Positions 25,667 to 34,056 of a DNA stretch of 56,741 nt are shown here, piece by piece; the first letter of the stretch is position 1; every line of letters starts with the position of its first letter. The position numbers and the translations under genes are program-made. The notes under the pieces are model-generated. The model ran no database searches, was not told where the DNA came from, and worked only from the letters and a program-made list of their open reading frames with translations. Source of the stretch: Croceicoccus estronivorus (GTDB lineage: Bacteria > Pseudomonadota > Alphaproteobacteria > Sphingomonadales > Sphingomonadaceae); contig NZ_JRQQ01000015.1 of the NCBI RefSeq assembly GCF_001625325.1, positions 1 to 56,741 of the forward strand. The letters run 5' to 3'.

Positions 25667-26395
25667 ATGCAGGCTGGCATAATTGGATCGGGCAATATCG
25701 GTAGTGCGGTGGCCCGCAAGTTGACCGGGCTCGGCTATCGGGTCGTCATGGCAAATTCCCGTGGTCCGGATTCTCTGGCGGATCGTGCGGCGGATATCGG
25801 TATCGTTCCGGGGACATTGGAAGAGGCAGTACGGGCAACCGATTTCGTGTTGCTGGCGATTCCTGAATTCGCTGTGGCTCAATTGCCGGTGGGCCTGTTC
25901 TCGGCTTGTCCGCCGGATGCGGTAATATTGGATGCGGGCAATTATTACCCCGGGGTGCGTGACGGGCAGATCGCGCCGATTGACGCCGGAATGCCGGACA
26001 GCGTCTGGGTTTCGGAACGGATCGGCCGTCCGGTGCTGAAGATGTTCAATACGATTCACGCCAACCGCATCGTGGAAAGCGGTGTGTCGAAGGGAACTCC
26101 GGGCCGGATCTGTCTGCCAGTCGCGGGTGATGATCCCGATATGAAAGCGAAGGCGATCCAGCTTGCGGAAGCCATGGGGTTCGATGGGCTGGATGCTGGC
26201 ACCCTGGCTGATTCCTGGCGGCAACAGCCGGGCACACCGGTCTATTGCCAGCATTTCGGGCTGGACGATACGCGCAGAGCCCTGGCCGACGCACGGCGTG
26301 AAGAAGTCCAGGCGGTGCGTGACGATGCGATGCAGCGTGCGCGCCAATGGGCTGAGGATGGCGCAAAAGTCGGAGTGTGGAACGCTTCTTCCTGA
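25667..26395 (+). CDS. NADPH-dependent F420 reductase-like oxidoreductase
   Basis: The 242-residue protein has an N-terminal Rossmann motif GIIGSGNIGSAVARKLTGLG with an ANSRGP loop near residue 32, which in this family binds the NADP phosphate, followed by VLLAIPEFAV and LDAGNYYP. The layout is that of COG2085, which includes F420:NADPH oxidoreductase and FNO-like proteins. Many proteobacterial members have unknown substrates, so I do not claim F420 use. GGAGG precedes the ATG at 25667, so I prefer it over the TTG at 25652. It appears co-transcribed with the P450 gene and may serve the same pathway. Confidence 0.8.
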   Translation: MQAGIIGSGNIGSAVARKLTGLGYRVVMANSRGPDSLADRAADIGIVPGTLEEAVRATDFVLLAIPEFAVAQLPVGLFSACPPDAVILDAGNYYPGVRDGQIAPIDAGMPDSVWVSERIGRPVLKMFNTIHANRIVESGVSKGTPGRICLPVAGDDPDMKAKAIQLAEAMGFDGLDAGTLADSWRQQPGTPVYCQHFGLDDTRRALADARREEVQAVRDDAMQRARQWAEDGAKVGVWNASS

Positions 26396-26412
26396 GACGG
26401 TCGCTGGGCGGT

Positions 26413-26913
26413 CTAGCCCAGAGTTGCGGCTATGATCCGCTTGATGACCCGTTGGGTGGCGCGTAGCTCTTCGTCAGTCGATTCTCCGACGGCCTTGAGC
26501 AGCACCGCACTCATTTCAGGGACGATGACGGCGCGTGTCTCTTCGCCTTTTGCTGTCAGGCTGACCAGGGTTACCCTGCGGTCGGCCTTGGAGGCCACGC
26601 GTTCCACCATCCCTTTTTTGCGCAGGCTTTCGACCAGGCGGCTGGTCGCGGCGGGATCCTTGTAACTGCGTTCGACCAGTTGCGTTTGCGGTAAGGGGCT
26701 TTCCTCGTGCAAGAGATTGAGGATCACGAATTCGCGAGTGGTCAGGGGGGCGCCCTTTTCCTCAAAGATCGCATTGAGCGAGCGGGCAAGGCCGTCCGCC
26801 GCCTGGCTGAGGAGGAAACCGATCACGGAATTGTAGGTTTCGAACGAGAACATTTCCTCGACGTCAGGCGCGGAACGCCGATTTTCCCGTTCGGTTGCTG
26901 ACGAGGCGATCAT
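26413..26913 (-). CDS. MarR-family transcriptional regulator
   Basis: The 166-residue protein has the MarR dimer helices at both ends and a winged-helix core: LTTREFVILNLLHEES, the recognition region YKDPAATSRLVESLRKKGMV, and the wing ASKADRRVTLVSLTAKG. MarR proteins usually respond to phenolic or aromatic ligands. It is convergent with the F420-reductase-like gene and divergent from the gene at 27206. The 292-base region between them contains an 18-bp perfect palindrome (27005-27022) that is a likely target. The ligand is unknown. Confidence 0.92.
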   Translation of the reverse strand: MIASSATERENRRSAPDVEEMFSFETYNSVIGFLLSQAADGLARSLNAIFEEKGAPLTTREFVILNLLHEESPLPQTQLVERSYKDPAATSRLVESLRKKGMVERVASKADRRVTLVSLTAKGEETRAVIVPEMSAVLLKAVGESTDEELRATQRVIKRIIAATLG

Positions 26914-27004
26914 GCTGGTCCCTTTGGCAATACGGTTTGGCTAGGCGGAAAAGTGACTGGTGCGTTGCGCCGTATTCCCGCTCTTACCCTGGCAGCAGAC
27001 GCAC

Positions 27005-27022
27005 TGAATTTGCGCAAATTCA
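27005..27022. promoter_or_regulatory. 18-bp perfect palindrome, candidate MarR operator
   Basis: TGAATTTGCGCAAATTCA is fully self-complementary and lies between the divergent MarR gene and the gene at 27206. Its length and lack of spacer suit a MarR dimer. An AT-rich stretch (27160-27190) before the downstream gene could hold its promoter. Confidence 0.6.
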
Positions 27023-27205
27023 TTGACGATGACAAATAAGTTCTGTTGCCTCTGATGCAAGAGCGTCACGAGGTAAATAGGTGGCAACATCTCGGACGAA
27101 AGGGCCTCGCGATCCAGATCGATCGGGTGGGGCCTGTGCTTGGCAGCGAGCATCGCAGGCTATATAGTTTTTGTAGATAATAAAATTAGATTGAGGAGAT
27201 GGACG

Positions 27206-27859
27206 ATGCCGCAGCCGCCGAAGCTGACAATGGGTCATGTCGCGATGCATTATTCCCGGCCGGAGGATGGCCCGCTGGCGGCGAAGCTGTTGGGGATACT
27301 CGGTTTCCATCAGGATGAACCGCTGTCGTTCGACGGTGGTGTGTCGAATTTCTACCGTCTCTGGACGGACAAGGATACGCCGCGGCACGATGGCATCGTG
27401 TTTCTTTCTTACCTGCCCAAATCGCTAAGGGATTTGCAGGCGCGCATACGAGAGGCACTGGATGTCGGCGGGCGGGATGAAGATCCGGTCGTCGCGGCGT
27501 TCAAGGCGACGGAAGCAGACGATCCCGAACTCTGCTTCCACGTTGGCTTGATGTATGCATCCCTGGACGAGCTGGAAGCACACGTCGCCGCAATCGAGGC
27601 CGATCCGAAATTGAACGGGCGGATCAAGATCGTGGCCAATCGCCCTCCTGCAGGGCATGATCCTGAAATAGATGCGATCATCGATGCTTCGCCGATCTTT
27701 TCGAAGACCGAGCGCACGACCTATGGCCACTTTGGCGTCCAGGTATTCATTGTCACCGATCTGCTTTCCGGCGGGCCGCTGGGCGAACAGATGACAGTCG
27801 AACTGGACTACGTGTTTCCAGGCCACCCGCAGAACGTCTTCACCGAAGTCGCAGCATAG
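27206..27859 (+). CDS. Hypothetical protein, possibly VOC-like enzyme
   Basis: This 217-residue soluble protein begins MPQPPKLTMGHVAMHYSRPE, followed by LLGILGFHQDEPLSF, which resembles the start of a vicinal-oxygen-chelate module. The histidine in TMGHVAMHY and the later CFHVGLMY and GHFGVQVFIVTD could supply metal ligands. The resemblance is weak and I cannot place it in a named family. GAGGAG seven bases before the ATG at 27206 sets the start. It is convergent with a Rieske oxygenase gene, with 25 bases between stops, and divergent from a MarR gene. It is probably an enzyme of the same catabolic setting. Confidence 0.6.
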   Translation: MPQPPKLTMGHVAMHYSRPEDGPLAAKLLGILGFHQDEPLSFDGGVSNFYRLWTDKDTPRHDGIVFLSYLPKSLRDLQARIREALDVGGRDEDPVVAAFKATEADDPELCFHVGLMYASLDELEAHVAAIEADPKLNGRIKIVANRPPAGHDPEIDAIIDASPIFSKTERTTYGHFGVQVFIVTDLLSGGPLGEQMTVELDYVFPGHPQNVFTEVAA

Positions 27860-27884
27860 CCGGAGTGCATGCCGGAACTGGTGT

Positions 27885-28985
27885 TCAGGCGTGCCACATC
27901 TCCGATTTCACTCCCATCTGCTTGCGCTTGTCGAGAGTGAGAGTCCTGCCATTGGCGCGCTTCTGGATTGCAGCGGCCTTTGCGCGGGGATTGAAAAACT
28001 GGCCATACCAGATGCGTAACCGGGGGTAAGGGCCGTCAGCGGGAATAGCCATCGGGTTTACGCAGGCCTGCTTGTGGTTCCAGATTTCAACGTCCTGGGC
28101 GAGCCCTGCAATGCCGATGTCAGCGAACTCCTTTGCCTCGGCCAGTTGCTCTGACGTGGCTGGTGAGGTCCCGTCGTTGACCTTGACCATCATGCCCGTC
28201 CACATGCGCTCCACACCATCTTCGATCGGGGTGCTCGCGATCAGCCAGAAACCGTGGAACTGCCCGATCATATCGGATTCAAGAATGCCCGGACCGGTCC
28301 GCCAGGTATCGAGCACGAGCATGTTTTCGTCGCCACCCTCGATAGCCCTGCGGTGGGTTGTCCCGAAATACTGATGCACCACATGGTCGGTGAACTCGTT
28401 GGCGAAATAAATGCCTTCCTTTGACCCGTGGACGGGCGCCATGTGGCCGTAATCAGCCATGTTGTCGATGATTTCGCAGCCATGGATGTCGAGGTCGCCC
28501 AAATGGATCATGTCCCATTTCATCCATCCCGGTTCGCCGTAGTGGCCCCCGAAATCGGGCAAGGGATAATCGGGCTCCAGCCCTTCCGGATCATGCCAGG
28601 TCCAGATGATCCCGGCACTTTCCGTCACCGGATAGGTCTTGAGACAGGCTGCCTTGGGAATGAAATCGGAATAGGGAATGTGATCGCATTGGCCGTTTTC
28701 ATCATAGCGCCAGCCATGAAACGGGCACCGGATCGAATCACCTTCCACGTGTTCGCCATCCTGAACGATGTACGAAGTCGCATTGCGCGCGAGATGGGCC
28801 CCCATGTGCGGGCAATATGCCTCGACCAGATGCGGTTTCCCGCTCTTGCCACGATAGAGGACCATGTCGGTGCCGAAGTATCGCACGGCTTTCGGGGTTT
28901 GCGTCGCTTCTTCTGCATTGGCGATCATGAACCAGCCCCTGGGGAACTCGAACTCGCCGAACCCGTAATCCTCTGCCTTTGCCAT
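27885..28985 (-). CDS. Rieske non-haem iron oxygenase, alpha subunit
   Basis: The 366-residue protein has an N-terminal Rieske domain with CPHMGAH (C58, H60) and CPFHGWRYD (C87, H90) for the [2Fe-2S] cluster. A catalytic domain follows with NMADYGHMAPVHG, giving bridging aspartate D178 and iron ligands H181 and H186. It resembles KshA-like oxygenases that hydroxylate steroids and other polycyclic substrates, and is cytosolic. No reductase or ferredoxin gene lies beside it, so partners must be elsewhere. A GAGGAGAG ribosome site supports the ATG. An inverted repeat GTTAG-TG-CTAAC lies 42 bases upstream. The substrate is unknown. Confidence 0.92.
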   Translation of the reverse strand: MAKAEDYGFGEFEFPRGWFMIANAEEATQTPKAVRYFGTDMVLYRGKSGKPHLVEAYCPHMGAHLARNATSYIVQDGEHVEGDSIRCPFHGWRYDENGQCDHIPYSDFIPKAACLKTYPVTESAGIIWTWHDPEGLEPDYPLPDFGGHYGEPGWMKWDMIHLGDLDIHGCEIIDNMADYGHMAPVHGSKEGIYFANEFTDHVVHQYFGTTHRRAIEGGDENMLVLDTWRTGPGILESDMIGQFHGFWLIASTPIEDGVERMWTGMMVKVNDGTSPATSEQLAEAKEFADIGIAGLAQDVEIWNHKQACVNPMAIPADGPYPRLRIWYGQFFNPRAKAAAIQKRANGRTLTLDKRKQMGVKSEMWHA

Positions 28986-29026
28986 GGCGCACCTCTCCTC
29001 ATTCGCTCTGGCGTTTTGCCAGGCAG

Positions 29027-29038
29027 GTTAGTGCTAAC
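29027..29038. promoter_or_regulatory. Inverted repeat in the Rieske oxygenase promoter
   Basis: GTTAG-TG-CTAAC forms a compact dyad 42 bases before the Rieske gene start, on the divergent region shared with the MFS gene at 29257. It could be a repressor site; no regulator gene lies immediately beside it. Confidence 0.4.
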
Positions 29039-29256
29039 TCACCACGATTGCGGCGGTATTGTCAATTTCGTATTGCGTCCGATCATGCCTCGACCGGGCC
29101 GCGCAATTGCACTCAATTTCCTTGCTCCGTTTAATATTGGCGTAATGGCGACCCGTCTCAACATATTGAAGGTTGAGGAATTTTGCTCGCAGCGCTTGCC
29201 AAAGGAATTGCCATGTGTAGCGTCGTCCCAAAATAGTGCTTGGGAGAGTTGGGCCT

Positions 29257-30504
29257 ATGTATTTCGGTTGGCGGATGGTTGCTCTCGCGGCGTTCCTTTA
29301 CATGCTGATGATGGGGACGACTTACGGCGCATTCGGGCTGTTCGTCATTCCGGTATCTGACGAATTCGACCTCTCCCGCGCCAACATGAACAGTGCGCTG
29401 ATCCTGTTCAACATCGGCACCGCGCTGCTCAGCCCGTTTATCGGACGCCTGCTGGACCGTTATCCCACGCGATTGATCATGGCGGTTTCGGCGATTCTCT
29501 TCGGGGCCAGTTTCGTGACTCTGGGATTCTCTCAATCGATATGGGTCAACGCCGCAATTCTGGTCCTGCCGCTGGGTGTGGCGTTACCTGGCGCGGGAAC
29601 TCTCACCATGTCGGTGTTGCTGGCGCGGTGGTTCACGATTCAGCGTGGTCGGGCGATGGTCCTCGCTGCCATGGGCATGTCCGTTGGCAGCATTGTCGTC
29701 ACTCCCATGGTTGGCTGGCTGATTGAGGAGCAGGGGTGGCGGACAGCGCTGATGGCGATAGGCGTTATAGTGGGGGCGATCCTGCTGGTACTGTCCGCAC
29801 TGGTTCGGGAGCGGCCGGGGCCGGACGATATCGAGAGTGGCAGCCAGCAACAGGCGGTCAACAATTCGGGCGGGATATCGACTTCTCCCACATCGGAAAA
29901 GCCGCTCAGCGTCGCAACCATCCTGAAGATGCCGACATTCTGGACGGTCGGCCTCAGCACCGCTCTGGCGATGGGTATCACTCAGGCGCTCTCGATCACA
30001 TTCGTGCCCCTTGGTATCGACAAGGGGCTTTCCATGATGGAAGCGACCAGCCTGATGTCGATTACCGGCGCTGCCGCGATAATCGGAATGCTCGGTCTCT
30101 CGGTCGTGGCTGACAAGATTGACCGGACGTTGCTGATGACCGGCTTTTTTACCCTTGGGGCGCTTCTGAACGCCACACTGCTGGTCAGCCACAGCTATAT
30201 CATGCTGGCGGGCTGTGCCGTCATTCTGGGGATCGCGGCGGGGGCCATGGCTCCTATATTCTATGCGCTTCTGGCCGATTGCTTCGGCACGATGTCGTTC
30301 GGGACGGTGCGCGGGCTGACGACTCCTCTGCTCGCGCTTTTCAGCGCCGCCATAGTGCGCTTCGCAGGGGAAGTTTACGACTACACGGGCAATTACCAGT
30401 TGCTGTTCACGATCTTTGTATTTGCGGAGCTGCTGGCGGCTTTGCTCATGTTCGCGACGCGATACGGCCGCAGCAAGGCATTGGCGGCACAACCTGCCGG
30501 TTGA
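29257..30504 (+). CDS. MFS transporter, monocarboxylate/OFA type
   Basis: The 415-residue protein has 12 membrane segments. It starts MYFGWRMVALAAFLYMLMM and has PFIGRLLDRYPTRLIM between helices 2 and 3, the pattern of MCT/OFA-type carriers of organic acids. The central loop at about residues 190-215 is polar. GGAGAG about nine bases before the ATG at 29257 decides the start over a GTG at 29236. It is divergent from the Rieske oxygenase and is a reasonable candidate to import its substrate or an acidic intermediate, though this is inference. Confidence 0.88.
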   Translation: MYFGWRMVALAAFLYMLMMGTTYGAFGLFVIPVSDEFDLSRANMNSALILFNIGTALLSPFIGRLLDRYPTRLIMAVSAILFGASFVTLGFSQSIWVNAAILVLPLGVALPGAGTLTMSVLLARWFTIQRGRAMVLAAMGMSVGSIVVTPMVGWLIEEQGWRTALMAIGVIVGAILLVLSALVRERPGPDDIESGSQQQAVNNSGGISTSPTSEKPLSVATILKMPTFWTVGLSTALAMGITQALSITFVPLGIDKGLSMMEATSLMSITGAAAIIGMLGLSVVADKIDRTLLMTGFFTLGALLNATLLVSHSYIMLAGCAVILGIAAGAMAPIFYALLADCFGTMSFGTVRGLTTPLLALFSAAIVRFAGEVYDYTGNYQLLFTIFVFAELLAALLMFATRYGRSKALAAQPAG

Positions 30505-30646
30505 GGGCAATTTTCGCGCCCGCCTGCCAGTTCCTGGCCGGATACGGCTGGCGATAATATTCCACTGCTCCAGTTCGTCCACGCCTGATCCCCACAGAGA
30601 GGGCGTGCCATGTTCGCGCTTGTCAGCGGTGCGATGAGCATGTTAG

Positions 30647-30660
30647 TTCGTTCGAACGAA
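30647..30660. promoter_or_regulatory. Perfect 14-bp palindrome, probable CecR operator
   Basis: TTCGTTCGAACGAA lies 13 bases before the cecR ATG, in the only promoter region of the CecR-Ybh-channel operon. TetR proteins bind dyads of this kind. There is no ribosome site between the palindrome and the ATG, so the transcript may be leaderless, and repressor binding would cover the promoter. Confidence 0.65.
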
Positions 30661-30673
30661 TTGTTGCTCTCAT

Positions 30674-31300
30674 ATGACTCAGCTTGTTCTTCTCGAAACG
30701 GCTATAGACCGGTTTGGTCGCCTCGGATTCGACGGCGCGAGCACGCGCGCCATTGCGGCGGCGGCGAAGACCACGATGTCATCGATCACCTATCATTTCG
30801 GTGGCAAGGAGGGATTGTACCTCGCTGCGGCCGACCATATCGGGCGGTCGATCGGCGAAAAGATGCAACCGCATCTCGACGGCATCCAAGCCGATTTTCC
30901 AGCCAATCGCGAGGCAGCGGTGCTCGCTGTACAGGATCTGGCCGTCACGCTCTCGCGGATGATGGTGGACCCGGCGTCGGAGCCGTGGGTGCGCTTCATG
31001 CTGCGGGAACAGTTCGATCCCAGTGAAGCATTCGATCGCATATACGAACAGTCTCTGGGGCGGATATGCGGGGTACTCGCCCGTCTTGTCGCAGTGGCAC
31101 GGCCGGACCTCGACGAAGCGGGTTGTGCGGCCACCAGCATTCAGATTCTCTCGCAGGCTTTGATCCTGCGCGCCGGACGTGCAACTGTATGCCGGGTCAT
31201 GGGAGTGGCTGAACTCGAAGGGCCAGCGTTTGATACGCTGCTTGTCACTTTGCGTGCGAATGTCCGTGCTATCCTTCTCCCTGACGGAGTCCTTCGATGA
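30674..31300 (+). CDS. cecR: TetR-family regulator, CecR (YbiH) type
   Basis: This 208-residue repressor has an N-terminal helix-turn-helix, GASTRAIAAAAKTTMSSITYHFGGKEGLY, at about residues 20-50. Its C-terminal ligand domain, WVRFMLREQFDPSEAFDRIY, is typical of the CecR/DUF1956 group. In E. coli CecR controls the ybhGFSR operon, and here it lies directly upstream of ybhG-, ybhF-, ybhS- and ybhR-like genes, overlapping the first by four bases. It begins with the first ATG after an in-frame stop and has no visible ribosome site. It probably autoregulates the export system in response to toxic compounds. Confidence 0.9.
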   Translation: MTQLVLLETAIDRFGRLGFDGASTRAIAAAAKTTMSSITYHFGGKEGLYLAAADHIGRSIGEKMQPHLDGIQADFPANREAAVLAVQDLAVTLSRMMVDPASEPWVRFMLREQFDPSEAFDRIYEQSLGRICGVLARLVAVARPDLDEAGCAATSIQILSQALILRAGRATVCRVMGVAELEGPAFDTLLVTLRANVRAILLPDGVLR

Positions 31301-32304
31301 ATCGCAGGAAAGCCATTCTGATTGCTGTGGGTGCCGTGTTGCTGCTGGCAGCGACACTGACAAAAGGATTCGGCCTGTTTGGCGACGACGGCAACGGGCC
31401 GCTGACGCTCTATGGCAATGTCGACATTCGCGAAGTGGATCTCGCCTTTCGCGTTGGCGGCAGGATCGACACGATGGCGGTCGACGAAGGTGACAAGGTG
31501 ACGAAGGGTCAGGTTCTCGCGGTACTCGATACCGCGACTCTGGACAGCCGCCTGCACCAGGCAGACGCCCAGGTTGCAAGCGCCCGTGCGCAGTTCATCC
31601 GGGCGAAGACCGGCAGCCGGCCGCAGGAAATCATGCAGGCGGAAGCACGCGCCAAGGCCGCCCGGGCGGCTTATGAAACCGCGCAGGGGGACTATGATCG
31701 CCGCAGGGGATTGGTCGATCCGGGGGCGATCAGTCGTGCGGCCTGGGATCAGACGGTTGCCCGGCGCGACAGTGCGGCAGCCCAATTGCGCGAGGCCGAG
31801 GCCGTGCTGTCCCTGATGCGAGAGGGAAGCCGGGTCGAAGACGTGGAAGCGGCGGCGGCGCAGCTCAAGGCGGCGGAGGCAGCACGCGACGCGATTGCCA
31901 TCGACACCGGGGATGCGAAGCTGTTGGCGCCCAGTGCAGGCACAATCCTGACGCGGGCGCGCGAACCGGGGGCGATAGTTCAGCCGACCGAAACGGTATT
32001 CACCTTGACGATCGACCGCCCGATGCGGGTTCGGGCCTATGTCGCGGAAAGCGATCTGAGCCGGATTGCGCCAGGTATGGCGGTTACAGTGACGGCAGAC
32101 GGCAATCCCAAGACTTACCACGGGAAGATCGGCTATATTTCTCCGCGTGCGGAATTCACGCCGAAAACCGTCCAGACAACCGACTTGCGCACCGATCTGG
32201 TCTACCGGCTGCGGATCGTCGTTAGCGATCCAGACGGTGCTTTGCGGCAAGGACAGCCGGTTACGGTAGATATAACGAAGCCCAATCCGGCCAGGGCCGA
32301 CTGA
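31297..32304 (+). CDS. ybhG: HlyD-family periplasmic adaptor of the Ybh ABC exporter
   Basis: The 335-residue protein has one N-terminal membrane anchor (about residues 6-22), the split lipoyl motif FRVGGRIDTMAVDEGDKV and LLAPSAGTILTRAREPGAIV, and a long alpha-helical hairpin rich in alanine and glutamine between them. It links an inner-membrane ABC exporter to an outer-membrane channel. Its ATG overlaps the cecR stop (ATGA), and the ATPase gene follows after six bases. The order matches ybhG in E. coli. Confidence 0.92.
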   Translation: MNRRKAILIAVGAVLLLAATLTKGFGLFGDDGNGPLTLYGNVDIREVDLAFRVGGRIDTMAVDEGDKVTKGQVLAVLDTATLDSRLHQADAQVASARAQFIRAKTGSRPQEIMQAEARAKAARAAYETAQGDYDRRRGLVDPGAISRAAWDQTVARRDSAAAQLREAEAVLSLMREGSRVEDVEAAAAQLKAAEAARDAIAIDTGDAKLLAPSAGTILTRAREPGAIVQPTETVFTLTIDRPMRVRAYVAESDLSRIAPGMAVTVTADGNPKTYHGKIGYISPRAEFTPKTVQTTDLRTDLVYRLRIVVSDPDGALRQGQPVTVDITKPNPARAD

Positions 32305-32310
32305 CGGGCA

Positions 32311-34056
32311 ATGGCGGGCCCGGTCGCCCCGGACAGTGTCGCCAGCGCGGTTGGCATAACAAAGGCTTTCGGGCCGGGCCTGCCTGCGCTCGACAGCGTC
32401 GGTATCACTATCAGGCCCGGCAAGGTGACCGGGCTGGTCGGGCCGGATGGCGCGGGCAAGACCACGCTTATTCGCATTCTCGCTGGCCTGATGTCCGCCG
32501 ATGCGGGAACGGTGACCATCCTTGGCGGGGCGCCATCGGAACGGCTGGACGACATCGGCTACATGCCGCAGCGGTTCGGCCTGTATGAAGATCTCACAGT
32601 GCGTGAGAACCTGACGCTCTACGCCCAGTTACGCGGTCTTCCGGGGGAAGAGCATGAGGCTGTGTTCGGGCGGCTCTATCAGTTTACCGATCTTGGCCGC
32701 TTTCAGGATCGTCTGTCCGGCAAGCTCTCCGGTGGCATGAAGCAAAAGCTGGGGCTGGCCTGCGCACTGGTGCGGACCCCGCGAGTGCTGCTGCTGGACG
32801 AGCCGGGAGTGGGCGTCGATCCGATCAGCCGCCGGGAATTGTGGGCAATGGTCGGCGAATTGACCGAGCAGGGGATCGGCGTTCTCTGGTCGACAGCCTA
32901 TCTCGACGAAGCCGAACTGTGCGACGATGTCTATTTGCTCAGCGAGGGCAAGCAGGTCTTTACCGGGCCACCGGCAGACCTGACCAGGCGTGTGGATGGG
33001 CGTGTCATTCGTGTCACCGGCTTCGCCGACCGACGGCGCATGGCCTTGACCGAAGCGCTGGATCGTTCGGACGTGATAGATGGCACGATTCAGGGCCGCG
33101 CGGTCCGACTGCTGATTGGGCCGGGGGTTCCCATTCCCGATGCCGAGGCGCTGGGAATGGGTTCAGACACTCTGATTGAACCAGCGCATCCCCGCTTCGA
33201 AGATGGATTTATCGAACGGCTGGGCGGGGGGCCGAAAGGCACAAGTGCGCTTGCGACTTCCTACCGTGAGATTCCTCCTAATGATGAACCCGCGATCGAA
33301 GCGCAGGGTTTGACGAAGCATTTTGGCGATTTTGTCGCTGCCGGAGATATTCGTTTTACTGTACCCCGAGGCGAAATCTTCGGCCTGCTGGGCCCTAATG
33401 GCGCGGGCAAATCGACCACGTTCAAGATGCTTTGCGGATTGCTGACGCCGAGTGAAGGCACAGGCTCCGTCGCCGGACATGACCTGCGCCATGCGGCCGC
33501 CAGCGCGCGCGCCTCGCTGGGCTACATGGCGCAGAAATTCTCTCTCTATGGGGATCTCAGCGTCGCACAGAATCTCGATTTCTTTGCGGGAGCCTACAAC
33601 CTTCCACGTGCGCGGGCCCGCCAAGCGATCGAACGGATGGTCGAGATATTCGATCTGGGCGACAGGCTGAGCGTGAATGCGGGCACTCTGCCGCTCGGTT
33701 TCAAGCAGAGGCTGGCGCTCGCCTGTGCGGTCATGCACGAGCCTCCAGTGCTGTTTCTCGACGAGCCGACATCGGGCGTCGACCCGGTCATGCGCCGTGA
33801 ATTCTGGATGCATATCAACGGTCTCGTGCAGAAGGGCGTTACCGTGCTGGTCACGACGCATTTCATGGATGAGGCGGAATACTGTGATCGGGTGACGCTG
33901 ATCTACCGGGCAGAGCAGATCGCAACCGGAACGCCCGACGCGCTAAAGGCTCAGGCCGGGGCTCTCGGGCAAATCGAAGATCCGACAATGGAAGACGCCT
34001 TCATTGCGCTGATCGAGGAACAGGATCGGCGCCACACGCAGGGGGAGGCGGCATGA
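32311..34056 (+). CDS. ybhF: Duplicated-ATPase subunit of the Ybh ABC exporter
   Basis: Two ATP-binding domains are fused in 581 residues. The first has Walker A GPDGAGKTT near residue 48, signature LSGGMKQKLGLACA and Walker B LLLDEPGVGVDP. The second has GPNGAGKSTT near residue 358, a signature reading LPLGFKQRLALACA instead of LSGGQ, and LFLDEPTSGVDP. This double-domain layout is that of YbhF. It powers export together with the two permeases that follow. It overlaps the first permease gene by four bases. The altered second signature suggests unequal ATP sites, and appears to be a family trait, not damage. Confidence 0.93.
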   Translation: MAGPVAPDSVASAVGITKAFGPGLPALDSVGITIRPGKVTGLVGPDGAGKTTLIRILAGLMSADAGTVTILGGAPSERLDDIGYMPQRFGLYEDLTVRENLTLYAQLRGLPGEEHEAVFGRLYQFTDLGRFQDRLSGKLSGGMKQKLGLACALVRTPRVLLLDEPGVGVDPISRRELWAMVGELTEQGIGVLWSTAYLDEAELCDDVYLLSEGKQVFTGPPADLTRRVDGRVIRVTGFADRRRMALTEALDRSDVIDGTIQGRAVRLLIGPGVPIPDAEALGMGSDTLIEPAHPRFEDGFIERLGGGPKGTSALATSYREIPPNDEPAIEAQGLTKHFGDFVAAGDIRFTVPRGEIFGLLGPNGAGKSTTFKMLCGLLTPSEGTGSVAGHDLRHAAASARASLGYMAQKFSLYGDLSVAQNLDFFAGAYNLPRARARQAIERMVEIFDLGDRLSVNAGTLPLGFKQRLALACAVMHEPPVLFLDEPTSGVDPVMRREFWMHINGLVQKGVTVLVTTHFMDEAEYCDRVTLIYRAEQIATGTPDALKAQAGALGQIEDPTMEDAFIALIEEQDRRHTQGEAA

